Shown piece by piece: positions 54,848 to 64,000 of a DNA stretch of 64,000 nucleotides. Each line of letters opens with the position of its first letter. Position 1 is the stretch's first letter. Location: assembly GCF_026914185.1 (NCBI RefSeq), contig NC_070571.1:4650001-4714000 (forward strand), in the 5' to 3' direction. Below the pieces are notes generated by a model that worked only from the letters and a program-made list of their open reading frames with translations, ran no database searches and was not told where the DNA came from. The DNA comes from Puccinia triticina (taxonomy: Eukaryota; Basidiomycota; Pucciniomycetes; Pucciniales; Pucciniaceae). The translations under genes and the position numbers were made by a program.

Positions 54848-55800
54848 GATGCTAAGAGCCAAACTCTTCTGGCGACACCTGCTGATGGTAGAGATGCGGA
54901 GACGCAATCTGGAAAGTGTTAGGTGTTTTATTTCAAAGAAATAACAAGAAAAACAAAAAAAAGGAGGGGCCCGGCAGAGCGGGGGTGGTTTATATCCCTC
55001 CAAAGATGATGCTGGGGCCTGAAATGCAGGTGTGGTTGAGATCCCAGGTAGTAGATAGTTGGAGAGTGGGTCAAATCAAGGAAGGGTTTAGACTTACTTA
55101 CTTGAGTATATCCTTCCTAGTACAACAAAGAGCTTGAAAACAGAACAAAACGGTGAGAGCAGGCTTAAGACGGCGAGATCCTGAAAGTGAGGTCTGTTGG
55201 GGTCTTGATGGAAAATGATCAAGAAGAGGCGCAGACAATGGCGGTCAGGGTTTCAAATGGGTGTAATAAGCTGAGGAAACCAACTGGGAGGGAGAGCTTA
55301 CCTCCTTAAATAAACCAATGGTTCCCTTGGGAGGATTCTTCCTGCGGTGAAAGTATTGGCCGGAAGATTATTTGTTGGAAATAAGTCATACTCCATCCGA
55401 TCTTGGGAGTATGACTGTTAGAGTTTTGAGGGACAGGTTGTATAAAGGACAGTCACCTGATTTTGTTATTTGTTACTTATCTGTCACTTGTCTTTGGTAT
55501 TACATTACTGTGACAGTTCCTTTCTTATGATGTAATAACTTTATTCTATTTGCCGCGGTACGCAGGAGGCAAGGCTTTTTTGTATGTAACAAGGGTTTCA
55601 GGTAGTTCCTCCGGGCGCGCGCGGGGCGCTAGTGACTTGGTTGGATTTAAACCAGTAATAATTTCTCTTATAATATTTCTGCTGGGCACGCGCGGGGCGC
55701 TAGTGACAAGTAATAATGTCTCTTTATTATTTATTTATTTTTGTAATAATATTTAATATGTATTGTCATGATGGCTTGCGCAGCGTAGCCAGCTGACATT
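54848..55800. repeat. Putative diverged solo LTR (relative at ~45,140)
   Basis: It starts TGATGCTAAGAGCCAAACTC like TGATGCCAAGACACAAAG at 45,144. Both continue with a run leading to TTTATATCCCT and, later, a CGCGCG-rich segment. Here GGGCGCGCGCGGGGCGCTAG repeats at 55,610 and 55,690 (variant). Ends are uncertain. Confidence 0.35.
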
Positions 55801-55989
55801 TGCCAAGGAAATATATTTAGGGTTGAAGAATAATCATGATCAAGCACAGTTTTGGTGGAGAGGATGACGAGAAGCAGGGCTGTCACCCAAGCAAATTTAT
55901 TCCACCAAATGTTACGGAAGCAAGGAATTATAAAGGTTTGAATATTCCTGCCACCAAAATTTAGATTCTAGCCCCCACAAAACGGGTTG

Positions 55990-56125
55990 ATAAGGCGCAA
56001 GTCCCTCCTGCTGAGGGCTATTGGAGGCCGAACTTAACTCAAGCCCCTCGCTGCTGCAGGCGTCTGGTCTTGCAAAGCAAGCCTCCGATAGCCCTCGGCA
56101 GGAGGGACTTGCGCGCTATCACCCC
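55990..56125. repeat. GC-rich foldback repeat, copy 1
   Basis: CAAGTCCCTCCTGCTGAGGG (56,000) and CCCTCGGCAGGAGGGACTTG (56,093-56,112) are inverted arms that extend into GGCTATTGGAGGC/GCCTCCGATAGCC. Related copies lie at 57,175-57,245 and 58,040-58,175, and a single end at 53,490. Confidence 0.8.
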
Positions 56126-56409
56126 CTTTCGCAGAGCCTAGAATCTGGGTTTGGCTGGGTGGTTTATTCAAACCATCACAGTTTGTTGCCCTCTCAACAT
56201 TATACTTTGAAAATTTTCTTGGCACATAGCCTTGCTTCTTGCCTGTCATTGGATACAATCTGAGTTAAGTCACACAATTCCTTCACAGAGAAATAAATTA
56301 TCAAAGTAAATAAAAACTTGGATTTTACCAAAGCCAAGTAACAGAAGGGGTCCGTGGAGGTCCGGGCTCACATACTTTACATATACTTTCTTTTGACTTA
56401 CAGTCAAGC

Positions 56410-56850
56410 CTCTGAGCCCTTGATCGCCGGCACAGACCTGCCATCAAGACTGCATAGCCCTCTGGATAACCGGTAAAGACCGGTCATCAAGAGGGATATA
56501 TACAACGCCCTGGATGACCGGTACAGACCGGTCATCAAATGGATATGTAGAGCCTCTCAATGACCGGTCTGTGCCGGTCATTGAGGGGAATTGACACTCT
56601 CAATGGCCAATACAGACCGGCCATCGAGAGTATACAACCCTCTCAATGACCGGTCTGTGCCGGTCATCGAGGGGACTTGACACTCCCGATGACCGGGATC
56701 GACCGGTCATCAGAAGGACTCAACCCTCTTGATGACCGGTACTGTGCCGTTCATTGAGAGGGCTTTATCCTCTCAATGACTGGAACATACTGGTCATTGA
56801 GAGGGTTGAGTCCCCTCAATGACCGGTTGATTCCGGTCATCCTCAAACTA
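56410..56850. repeat. GACCGG hairpin array, uninterrupted
   Basis: About nine inverted pairs, for example CTCTCAATGACCGG-TCTGTG-CCGGTCATTGAG and CTCCCGATGACCGG-GATCGA-CCGGTCATCAG, with 15-25-nt linkers. This is the only array in the gene-richer half and is not cut by a mobile element. Confidence 0.88.
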
Positions 56851-57174
56851 GCTGTGTGTGAAACACGCTATGTATTAAACAGAGAGTCCGTGCTCTTGTT
56901 CTGTGATTAATTTCTGCAATTCTGGGTTGCAGACTTGGTAACAGGCTTGAGGTTTTTTGTCTTGTTTAATTTTTCAGGACATACTGGTATCAGTACATAA
57001 AGGGAAAAAAATATAGGTCTCAGCCGTAGCATGTTGGGCAGACCTGGAGCAAAAAAAAACAAAAAAAGGTTGTGGTATGAGAGATGAACAAAGGGGAAAG
57101 TAAAAAGAGGGGTGAAAATACCATTCTCCATGCGCCAGGATGGGGAGGTACGGTATAAGCAAACTTAGCACAAG

Positions 57175-57245
57175 TCCCTTGCCTGCTGGGGGGCGCGGCG
57201 CGAAGCGCCTCGCACAAAGTGCAACCTCCCGTCAGGGAGGGACTT
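57175..57245. repeat. GC-rich foldback repeat, copy 2 (diverged)
   Basis: CAAGTCCCTTGCCTGC ... TCAGGGAGGGACTTTC are imperfect inverted ends around a GCGCGGCGCGAAGCGC-rich core. Confidence 0.6.
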
Positions 57246-57293
57246 TCATGGAATCCCTGATTCCTGGAGTGAGAGCCCCGCGTACAGCTCTTA

Positions 57294-57454
57294 GGCCCCG
57301 TTTGGCTGCCGCGTTATACGTCATAAATGGTTGAATTTATGACGCCGCGACCCAAAGTTTACCCCCTGTTGCTACCAAAACGTTGAAACCCCTGGGGGTT
57401 GCGCATCAAAAACTCGACCATTTATGACGTATAACACGGCAGCCAAACGGGGCC
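57294..57454. mobile_element. 161-bp MITE, PIF/Harbinger-like
   Basis: Termini GGCCCCGTTTGGCTGCCG and its complement CGGCAGCCAAACGGGGCC extend into a matched GTTATACGTCATAAATGG arm. A 3-bp TTA lies on both sides (57,291-57,293; 57,455-57,457). TTA duplications with G-rich termini are typical of PIF/Harbinger MITEs. No coding capacity. Confidence 0.82.
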
Positions 57455-57459
57455 TTAGT

Positions 57460-58030
57460 TTTTGCAGGTGTCCAACTTTGTGCCCCCAAAAACCCCACTT
57501 CCCAAAAGAACTGAGTCCCGCCCCGGATATTAAAGAAAGGCCTGCTTCTCCTCTTTAATTTGACGGCAGTCACAGGCTGATAGCACTTGGTTCATGGCCT
57601 GGAGAGCAGTTTGAAAAGGGCCTCTTTTTGAGAAGCATTCCTGCTGATGTAAGCAAGAATGCAGTATTCAACTGCCGTTCAATAGATTGAAACAGATTTT
57701 GATACAAAGCCACATGTATTTACAAAAAAAAGTTCTCTCAATATGGTCCGCTTTTCTCGGTGTTTGAAAACTTCAAACGCAAGGATCAGGCCTTATATTG
57801 GCAGCTACAAGGCCTAAATTGCATCAGAAGAAGCGCACTCCCGAGCACTTCTTAAGTCCTGAGGGGCAGCCTCAGCGGGCTGACGGTTGAGTTACAAAAA
57901 AGGAAAAAGTGAAAAAAAACCTGATACAGGCTGATATTCCTGGGGCTCTCAGGCCAGATACAGGTTTTTGCAGCTAAGCCTCTCTGTGAGACAGAGACCC
58001 TACGGGGCTGCCTCACTGGGAGGCTTTGTT
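57460..58030. other. No gene seen
   Basis: Mixed sequence with a few small CTGATACAGG-type inverted motifs near 57,920-57,975. No exon set. Confidence 0.45.
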
Positions 58031-58034
58031 AAGC

Positions 58035-58180
58035 TCGCGGTATAAGTCCCTCCTGCCGAGGGCTGTCGGAGGCTCGCTTCGCGAGTCCCAAGCCCGCAGC
58101 AGCGAGGGACTTTGTTAAGTTCGATCGGAGGCTTGCTTCGCAAAACCAGACGCCCGCAGCAGCGAGGGACCTGGGTTAAG
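58035..58180. repeat. GC-rich foldback repeat, copy 3
   Basis: AAGTCCCTCCTGCCGAGGGC and two downstream GCAGCAGCGAGGGAC segments, each followed by a 'TTAAGTTCG' stretch, show an internal partial duplication of the 56.0-kb type. Confidence 0.7.
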
Positions 58181-58706
58181 TTCGAAGGGGATGATCTCGA
58201 CTGGAAATCAGCCAATGCGACGACTCTTGAGCGGCTTGACTAACCGAATTCCCAACAGAAGCTCCAACCCTCCTGCTTGTGCTTGGACTGACCCCCACTT
58301 GCCTGATTCTACGCACGGCTTTACACGGGATATTCTGTCACGCCCATTGCTCTCTTTGATTGCCATGCGTAGTAGTCATGTACTCTGTCATCGATTTTCA
58401 GACAGGTTGGTCATATCTGCCATTGTCTCGGCTGTCCTCGCCAGATGAAGCACTTACAGCAAATCATGTGATTGATTTCATGTTTAGTCCGCGTAAATCC
58501 TCCGAATTTGGGGTCATGAAAAGCTCCGCGTCACACTATTGGGCCAGTGGCAGAGTAACCGAGCAAGCTTCATCTGTGTGTAGCCTGAAAGTGGAGTGGC
58601 TTTCCTCGGAAAACGCAGATTTCTGGGTAGCATCTGATTGAGTGTATGTGTCTCTCAAGAGCTCGAAAGTGAGGGAACTCACTCCACGCACTGCCACGCA
58701 GTGGGC

Positions 58707-58714
58707 ATATAAAA
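58707..58714 (+). promoter_or_regulatory. TATA box of secreted-protein gene 3
   Basis: ATATAAAA in GGGCATATAAAAGCCAG. Leader block TAGCGCTTGACAGGTCTCAG at 58,799-58,823, the same as in genes 1 and 2 but for one base. Confidence 0.65.
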
Positions 58715-58877
58715 GCCAGCTCGTTCGTCCGATTGAGCGATTCCTCATCCACTTGCCCCTTTTTATCATTCCAACATCGAATATTATATAACCACTCTTA
58801 GCGCTTGACAGGTCTCAGCTCTCAACTCTACCCCTTCAACCTTGCCCAGCTCTTTTGCCCCTTTTTCCCGAGACAAG

Positions 58878-59240
58878 ATGCAATTCTTCACTGCCGTTGT
58901 TGCCCTGATCGCCTGTACCGGTAAGTTGAGGGTTTGACTCACTTGCGATGTGAGTCTGGAAGCTGTGACTAACCGTTTCCTACTACTCTTCTGACCAAAC
59001 AGGTGTTTTCGCCGCCCCCGCTCCCACCGAAGCCACCAAGTAAGTTCTCAATGTTACTCACTATTTTCGGCACGCCCGCGTTCCGTCTTAGACCTTGCCT
59101 TTCGTTGTAGAACTACCCTTGAACCCCGACAATTTGGAGGTTGGGGACCCGCTGGTGCGGTCGCGCAGGCGGCCAACGTTGCTACCCTCGGAGCTTTCGG
59201 CGGTGGATTCGGTGGACCTTTCGGATGGGGAGGATGGTAA
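58878..59240 (+). CDS. Small secreted Gly-rich protein 3 (candidate effector)
   Basis: Exons 58,878-58,920, 59,003-59,039 and 59,111-59,240; 69 aa. Exon 1 (43 nt) and exon 2 (37 nt) have exactly the lengths seen in genes 1 and 2. Signal peptide MQFFTAVVALIACTGVFA, then APAPTEATKTTLEPRQFGG and WGPAGAVAQAANVATLGAF. The tail is GGGFGGPFGWGGW, with Trp replacing Phe. It lies 11.5 kb from gene 2, so the family is spread beyond the tandem pair. Function unknown. Confidence 0.87.
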
Positions 59241-59499
59241 TCAATCCAAGTTAGTGGGCATATTTCAGAAGACCTCACCTCACATCAATCACTCGCTAAC
59301 CAATCAATCAAACATTTGTGCTAAATCCAGAGCCAACAGATCAGATCCCGCTCGCTGGCTATTTGCTATGGCAAATCCGACGTCGCACGATTATCCGATT
59401 CCATCATGTCTCAATTTTCACTTCATGCTTTTTTTGATTCAGCTGGGCTTTTTTATTAAGCTGTGGACTTTTAAGTAGCTAGCTACTGCGCAATTTCAT

Positions 59500-60800
59500 A
59501 GTGGTTATTTCACAAACTCGCCTTGTTGCCCCTGTGGTCCTGAGTCGATATTAGTGAGATTTGCTCCCACAAACCGATGAGCTTTTCATCCCCTGGGCTG
59601 TCTTCCACCAGCTGTTTGAGGGAGCGCAGAGGAGGACGCCATTTTCGTCTTGCTGTTGTTCTTCTCCCAAACTAGCTATAAGCCAAGGCTTTGAGATTGA
59701 TGTGTATGGCCAGAAACAATAGCCCCATGAACTTCCTTCATGTAACCCGCTGGGTTTTCTTTTGCCAACCCCCTACCGCTCCTTCCAGTGTTCGGTGAGT
59801 TTTTTCCGAAAAAAGTCACATATAAATGGGCCACGGCGGCACCAAACAGAGGATCCAGCCCCAAACAATGGCATGCCGTTGTCATGCCCCACCATGTGCT
59901 CCCTTGCTGCCAAAAACATTTTCGCAATGCTGTTCATGTGTTCTTTCTCGCTTCATCTATTTTCATAGATGATCGGCACTTGTTGCGCCCATACTGGCTT
60001 TAATGCCCCGAAGTCATAACAGATTTCACTCCCGTGGAGCCCTAACTCTTGAAAGAATAGATCATCAAAGGCCCCGCGGCTGCAGTCGTATGTTCTGTAG
60101 GCGAAGTCCACGCAGAGGGAGAGGCCTTGCTAGGTTACGCTAGAGTGACACACGTGAACTGATAGAAATCGCAAAGGTGTGATTGTGGAGGAGTCAAGTG
60201 GAAAGGCCAAGTGGACTTTTATTATTCTTATCCGCAGTCGTGGGTACAACACAATCAGGCTGCCGATGTGCGCCGTATCCACCCATGTTGAGCTTCCGCT
60301 TACCGCAATACTTCTGTTAAGAATGTGTATGTCATCCCGATCAGGTGAGTTTTGCTTGGCTTGCTTTTTTGGTACGGGGTATTCTCGATGACCAACCCTG
60401 CTACATGGCACGCCAGCTCGCTTGCTGAATTTCCACTCGGCGTTTATTGCCTCCTGGAGGCAAATCCAGGTTCTCGCTCATGACCCACCGAATCGATGGA
60501 TTCATCAGCTCCGAGGACCTCATGAGGAGCAATCAAACTCAATCTGCCACCCAAGCACCACTGTGATTCGGAAGTAACGCCGAGATCGACAGCACAGACG
60601 ACCTGCTCTCCTTTCAGCTTGTCACTCAGCTCACCTTGGTTCTGACCAGAGTCTAAAGCGAAGCTTCTGGGTGATACGGGTAATCGACACTGTCAGCAGC
60701 CATCCGCTCGCTTCTGATCGTCAAAGGCGCGGATAAACATGGATCCAGGCGGATGTGAGTCCGTACCCTACAATCCAATCATCGGGAAGGAGTCGATGAT
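59500..60800. other. No supported gene
   Basis: Short frames on both strands (for example minus 59,676-59,927 and 60,130-60,411) have no recognised motif or splice support. A decayed gene is possible at 60,150-60,700. Confidence 0.4.
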
Positions 60801-60834
60801 AAGAGTGAACAGCTTGGCCGAAGTTATAAAACCA

Positions 60835-60841
60835 CCGTCCT
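60835..60841 (+). promoter_or_regulatory. TATA box of the large secreted-protein gene
   Basis: TATAAAA in GAAGTTATAAAACCACC, about 175 bp before the ATG, the same spacing as in the small paralogues. The leader block of genes 1-3 is not present. Confidence 0.5.
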
Positions 60842-61011
60842 GCTGGCATCTCATGTTTCCTTTCCCCAGACCAATCACATTGATCAATCACCCACTAGTA
60901 TCTTTATTTCAAACCTATTAAAATTTCTGTCAGGTACAGACTTTGCTCTCCTAATTCCGCGTCTTTTGCTTGAATCTTTCACTCTACTCCCACAACCTCG
61001 CTACTATCAAC

Positions 61012-62936
61012 ATGCAGTTCATCACCCTCGCCGTTGCGTTTGCCTTCTTCACCGGTTAGCCTCCCCTTATCACGCCGATGCTACAGCACCGCTAACTCGC
61101 CTTGTGCTCTGACTGCTTTCCAGGTGTTACTTCATCGCCGGTGTCCATTGACCGTAGAGCCTCCAAGGAGTGAGCACACGCAAATCTATCCATTTATGTC
61201 GAAATCCTAGACTAATTGAGTTTTCACCTGCAGCGACCCCTCTTCGTCCAGTGACGCTTCTGCTAGCGCTTCTGCGGCCGCGCATGCTCACTCAACATGG
61301 TCCGGGCCGACCCCAACTCCTGGACCTCTGCCGTCAGTGTCGGCTGAAGCCAAGGCTCAAGCCGCCGCCTCTGCGAAAGCCCAGTCCCAGTCGGCTCCTC
61401 ATCCCATCCAAACAGTTGGCCAGGCCCCGTCAGCATCGGCCAGCGCTAATGCATCAGCAGCAGCTGCTGCTCAAGCCGCGCAATCGGCCGGGACACCCAC
61501 TGTCCCTGTTGCATCGCCATCCACATCATCGGCCAACGCCAACGCTAATGCGGCAGCCAACACGGGAGCAAACGCAGCTGGGAATGGCTTCCCCGGTCCT
61601 AACGGTAACCTTCCCACAGGTATCTCTGGCCCGATTGACTTTTCAGGCGATGACTTCGGTGACATGTCATTCTCAGGTGCTCCAGGTTCTCCCATTGTCG
61701 GTAAGCCGCCGATGCCCCCTTTAGTCGCACCGAACCTTAGCACGCTAACGCACCGACTGCTCGTTGCAGGCCCTTTCCCAAGTGGTCCTTCAGCAGGCCC
61801 AGCCCCCACAGGCCCATCGGTATCTTCCTCATCCAGCCAGTCGAACGCCTCTTCCGGCAAGCATTTTCGTTGTTCAACGTACACTTACAAAATCCTCGGC
61901 ATGTCATGCTGACACAATGTTTGAAATGACAGGCTCTAGCTCCGCTGGCCCTACCGGCCCGCAGGGCCCAATGACCCCACCTTCTTCCCAAACCGGATCA
62001 GATCAACCCTCGATGCCCGGGTTCCCTGGATCCCAGGACTCCCAATCAATGGGACCCCCTGGGTTCCCATCCAGCAGCCAGCCCCCATTCAACGGCGCGT
62101 CGATGCAATCCCCTCCGCAAGCTGGTCAATCTACCAGCATGAACGGACCCCCAACTTCATTCCCCCCGCAGTTCGGTGGTCAGCCCCCAATGCCTTCTTC
62201 ACCTCAGTCTGGTGGTCAACCTGCTGGCCCAACTGGCCCGTCAATGCCATCTGCATCTCAGCCGGGTGGAAGCCCTCCCATGGATCAATCTTCTCCATCC
62301 CTGCCGCCGATGGGCCCGTCCGGAGCTCAGCCTAATGGCCCCTCCGCAGGGCAACCTCCGATGACCTCCGGCTCCTCTCAACCAGGCCCTAACGGTCCAC
62401 CTCAAATGCCCCAAATGCCATCCTTCCAAAGCCCACCAGGCGGGCAGATGCCTCAATTCCCTCCTCCCCAGTACCAAGGCTCCAGCGACGCCGATGCTTT
62501 CGCTGAGGCCAACGCGCGAGCTCATGCCCAAGGGTACGGTAGACCAGCTCATGGCGCAGGCTACCCCGGAGGATACGGTGCATTCTACCCATCCGGCGGA
62601 TTCGCCTACGGACCGGCTCACGGTGGATTTGCCTACCCGCGTCCAGCGTACGGCCCTGGTATGGGATTCGGTGGCGGCGTCGGATTTAACGCTGGAGTTG
62701 GCCTAGGAGGTCTTGGCGGCGTTGGTGTTGGGCTGGGCGGTCTCGGTGTAGGAGCAGGTGTTGGGCTAGGCGGCCTTGGTGTCGGAGCAGGTGTTGGACT
62801 GGGCGGCCTCGGTGTAGGAGCAGGTGTCGGACTGGGCGGCCTTGGTGTAGGAGCAGGTGTTGGCCTTGGTGGCCTCGGTGTAGGAGCAGGTGTTGGCCTC
62901 GGTGGCCTCGGTGTAGGAGCAGGGTTATCAATCTAA
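61012..62936 (+). CDS. Large secreted Ala/Ser/Pro/Gly-rich repeat protein
   Basis: Five exons: 61,012-61,054, 61,124-61,169, 61,234-61,700, 61,770-61,856 and 61,933-62,936; 548 aa. Exon 1 is 43 nt, as in the small secreted proteins, with signal peptide MQFITLAVAFAFFTGVTS. A dibasic IDRRAS site follows (likely Kex2). Then come an Ala/Ser-rich block, a Pro/Gln/Ser/Gly block with GGQPPMPSS-like repeats, a Tyr/Gly block (YGRPAHGAGYPGGYGAFYP) and about six GVGLGGLGVGA repeats. The last intron must start with GC (61,857, GCAAGC) to keep frame. It resembles structural, adhesive or wall proteins; no catalytic domain. Confidence 0.82.
62696..62925 (+). repeat. 33-bp coding tandem repeat, ~7 units
   Basis: Each unit codes GVGLGGLGVGA. 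Silent third-position changes (GGTGTTGG/GGTGTCGG, GGCCTTGG/GGCCTCGG) are shared by neighbouring units, indicating recent expansion or conversion. Unit number should vary among isolates. Confidence 0.9.
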
Positions 62937-62939
62937 GCC

Positions 62940-64000
62940 TCACATCTAATTAGTAAGTCTTGACCGTTCATCTCTACCCCAGCGTAAGCTGACATGTTTG
63001 TGTGCTCGGCTTAATCATTTAGATCCTTCTTGCATAAGCGCGCAATTCTTGTTTCTCAGTCTTGTTTGTAACCCACCGGATAGCTGGCTGTTTGTTGGAC
63101 TGTCTTCAGTAATACACACATCACAATCCGTGAAACTATCGTTAAGACTGAGCCCCATTCCATGCTAATGGTCGCGAGCGTGCTCGGGGAGTAAGCTGAA
63201 AGCCATCAATCTATGTAATTGTCCAAAATGGTTGGTAGCACGCTAGCCGCGCCGGCTACATTTGCCCGTTTGCCTGATTTTGGCGGGCCGTTTCCTGTGC
63301 ATTTTACTGCTTCCTGCGGGTCAAACCCCATACCACAGTTCGGGTCCTACGAAGTGTCTGAATTTCCTGTGGGATTTGTATGATTAACCAGCGTTTTCAA
63401 GTCATTATGTAGCGCAGCTGCATTCGGAAGGCTCTGGGCAAAGAATCAGCAGGCAAGTTCCACACGATGCGGAATGAACGATGCCAATGGCCCGTCGGCG
63501 TGAGGAAACCATTTAAATCTGCTAAGTATTGGCTTGTCTGGTTGGAGGCGCCTTTGAATGCTTGATTACTCGAAAACGTCCAGCCAGTAACCGAGAGAAT
63601 GTTTTCAAGCTACTTATTCATCACGTGCTGCGACGTGCAATGCAGGAGAACGAGCTCCGAGAGGCTCCGAGGATGGTGTGATCCACCTTCAGTTGCTCCA
63701 TGCACTTTGAAGTCGCGCTGCAACATTCCGCCGTCATCCATGTGTGAGTGAATTGGTGCTCTGTGCAACTTCCCCTTGGAGTACATGAGATCAATATCAG
63801 CATCGGAGCGGGACAGATGAGGATCTTTTTGTCGAAAGGGTTGGCAATGATTCAGGATGGGATCGGTGAGGATCAGTTCCTTCGGATGATGTTGTAAACT
63901 GAATTGGAAAATGCCCGTCGGGTTCATCTCCGCCGCCAAAGCTTCCCGCGCTAAGATGATACAGTTCCATTGATCCTGCCTACCTCTGCCACTTCACAAT
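62940..64000. other. No supported gene
   Basis: This is the 3' flank of the large secreted-protein gene. A minus-strand frame of 109 codons (63,610-63,939) has no recognisable motif; it may be chance or the edge of a gene outside the window. Confidence 0.4.

Noticed and set aside
61764..62936. A separate gene starting at 61,764 or at an ATG near 61,911
   Set aside because: The frame is simply the last exon of the five-exon secreted protein read through its preceding intron; phases and composition fit one gene.
63610..63939. 109-codon minus-strand frame near the window end
   Set aside because: No motif, no splice-linked exons and no upstream promoter feature; kept only as a remark in the flanking-region entry.

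Overview
The window looks like nuclear DNA of a rust fungus (Basidiomycota, Pucciniales, probably Puccinia or a close relative). This is inferred from short spliceosomal introns (60-95 bp, GT-AG), the type of hAT transposase, very many transposable elements (TEs), and a cluster of small, glycine-rich, intron-split secreted proteins. No name, telomere or centromere marker is visible, so the species is not assigned. All gene models were built by eye from splice signals and reading-frame phase. No alignment or database search was run.

Bases 1-40,000 are almost wholly mobile and repeat DNA. Gene material here is limited to an intron-containing but frameshifted HECT ubiquitin-ligase (Rsp5/NEDD4-type) pseudogene (2251-3466), an unrecognised multi-exon gene (4223-5595) and a gene-like fragment at 7.3-8.2 kb. 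The datable mobile elements are a broken Ty1/copia (12.3-15.3 kb), a non-autonomous LTR element with gag-protease but no reverse transcriptase (21,238-29,966), a solo LTR nested in it, a CACTA-like MITE inside a tRNA-like sequence (30,831-31,238), and a nearly complete hAT transposon with perfect 8-bp target duplications (31,625-35,329).

The main unexplained structure is a family of hairpin arrays. Units are built on CCTCTCAATGACCGG / CCGGTCATTGAGAGG (or the TTGA/TCAA variant) with loops of about 4-8 nt, at 1.2, 10, 15.4-15.9, 16.9-17.1, 20.9-21.2, 30.0-30.4, 31.6, 35.3-35.5, 36.5-38.1 and 56.4-56.8 kb. Removing three insertions restores hairpins cut at their loops: 16.9-17.1, 20.9-21.2 and 30.0-30.4 kb become one array, and 31.6 and 35.3 kb become another. 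Other palindromic modules (CACTCCAAAA/TTTTGGAGTG, and TAGCGCTA-rich DNA) often sit next to these arrays.

Bases 40,000-64,000 are more gene-like. They hold a nine-exon GC-rich M13-metallopeptidase-like membrane protein lacking the zinc motif (40,522-42,928), three paralogous small secreted proteins of 72, 76 and 69 aa (44,353; 47,335; 58,878), a 741-aa SRA/YDG-domain protein with a recent internal 47-aa duplication (49,812-52,130), and a 548-aa secreted Ala/Pro/Gly-rich protein with C-terminal 11-residue repeats (61,012-62,936). The four secreted genes share a 43-nt first exon coding most of a signal peptide and a phase-1 first intron. The three small ones also share a TATA box and a 5'-leader motif. 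This suggests duplication plus signal-peptide exon sharing in a candidate effector or cell-wall-protein cluster.
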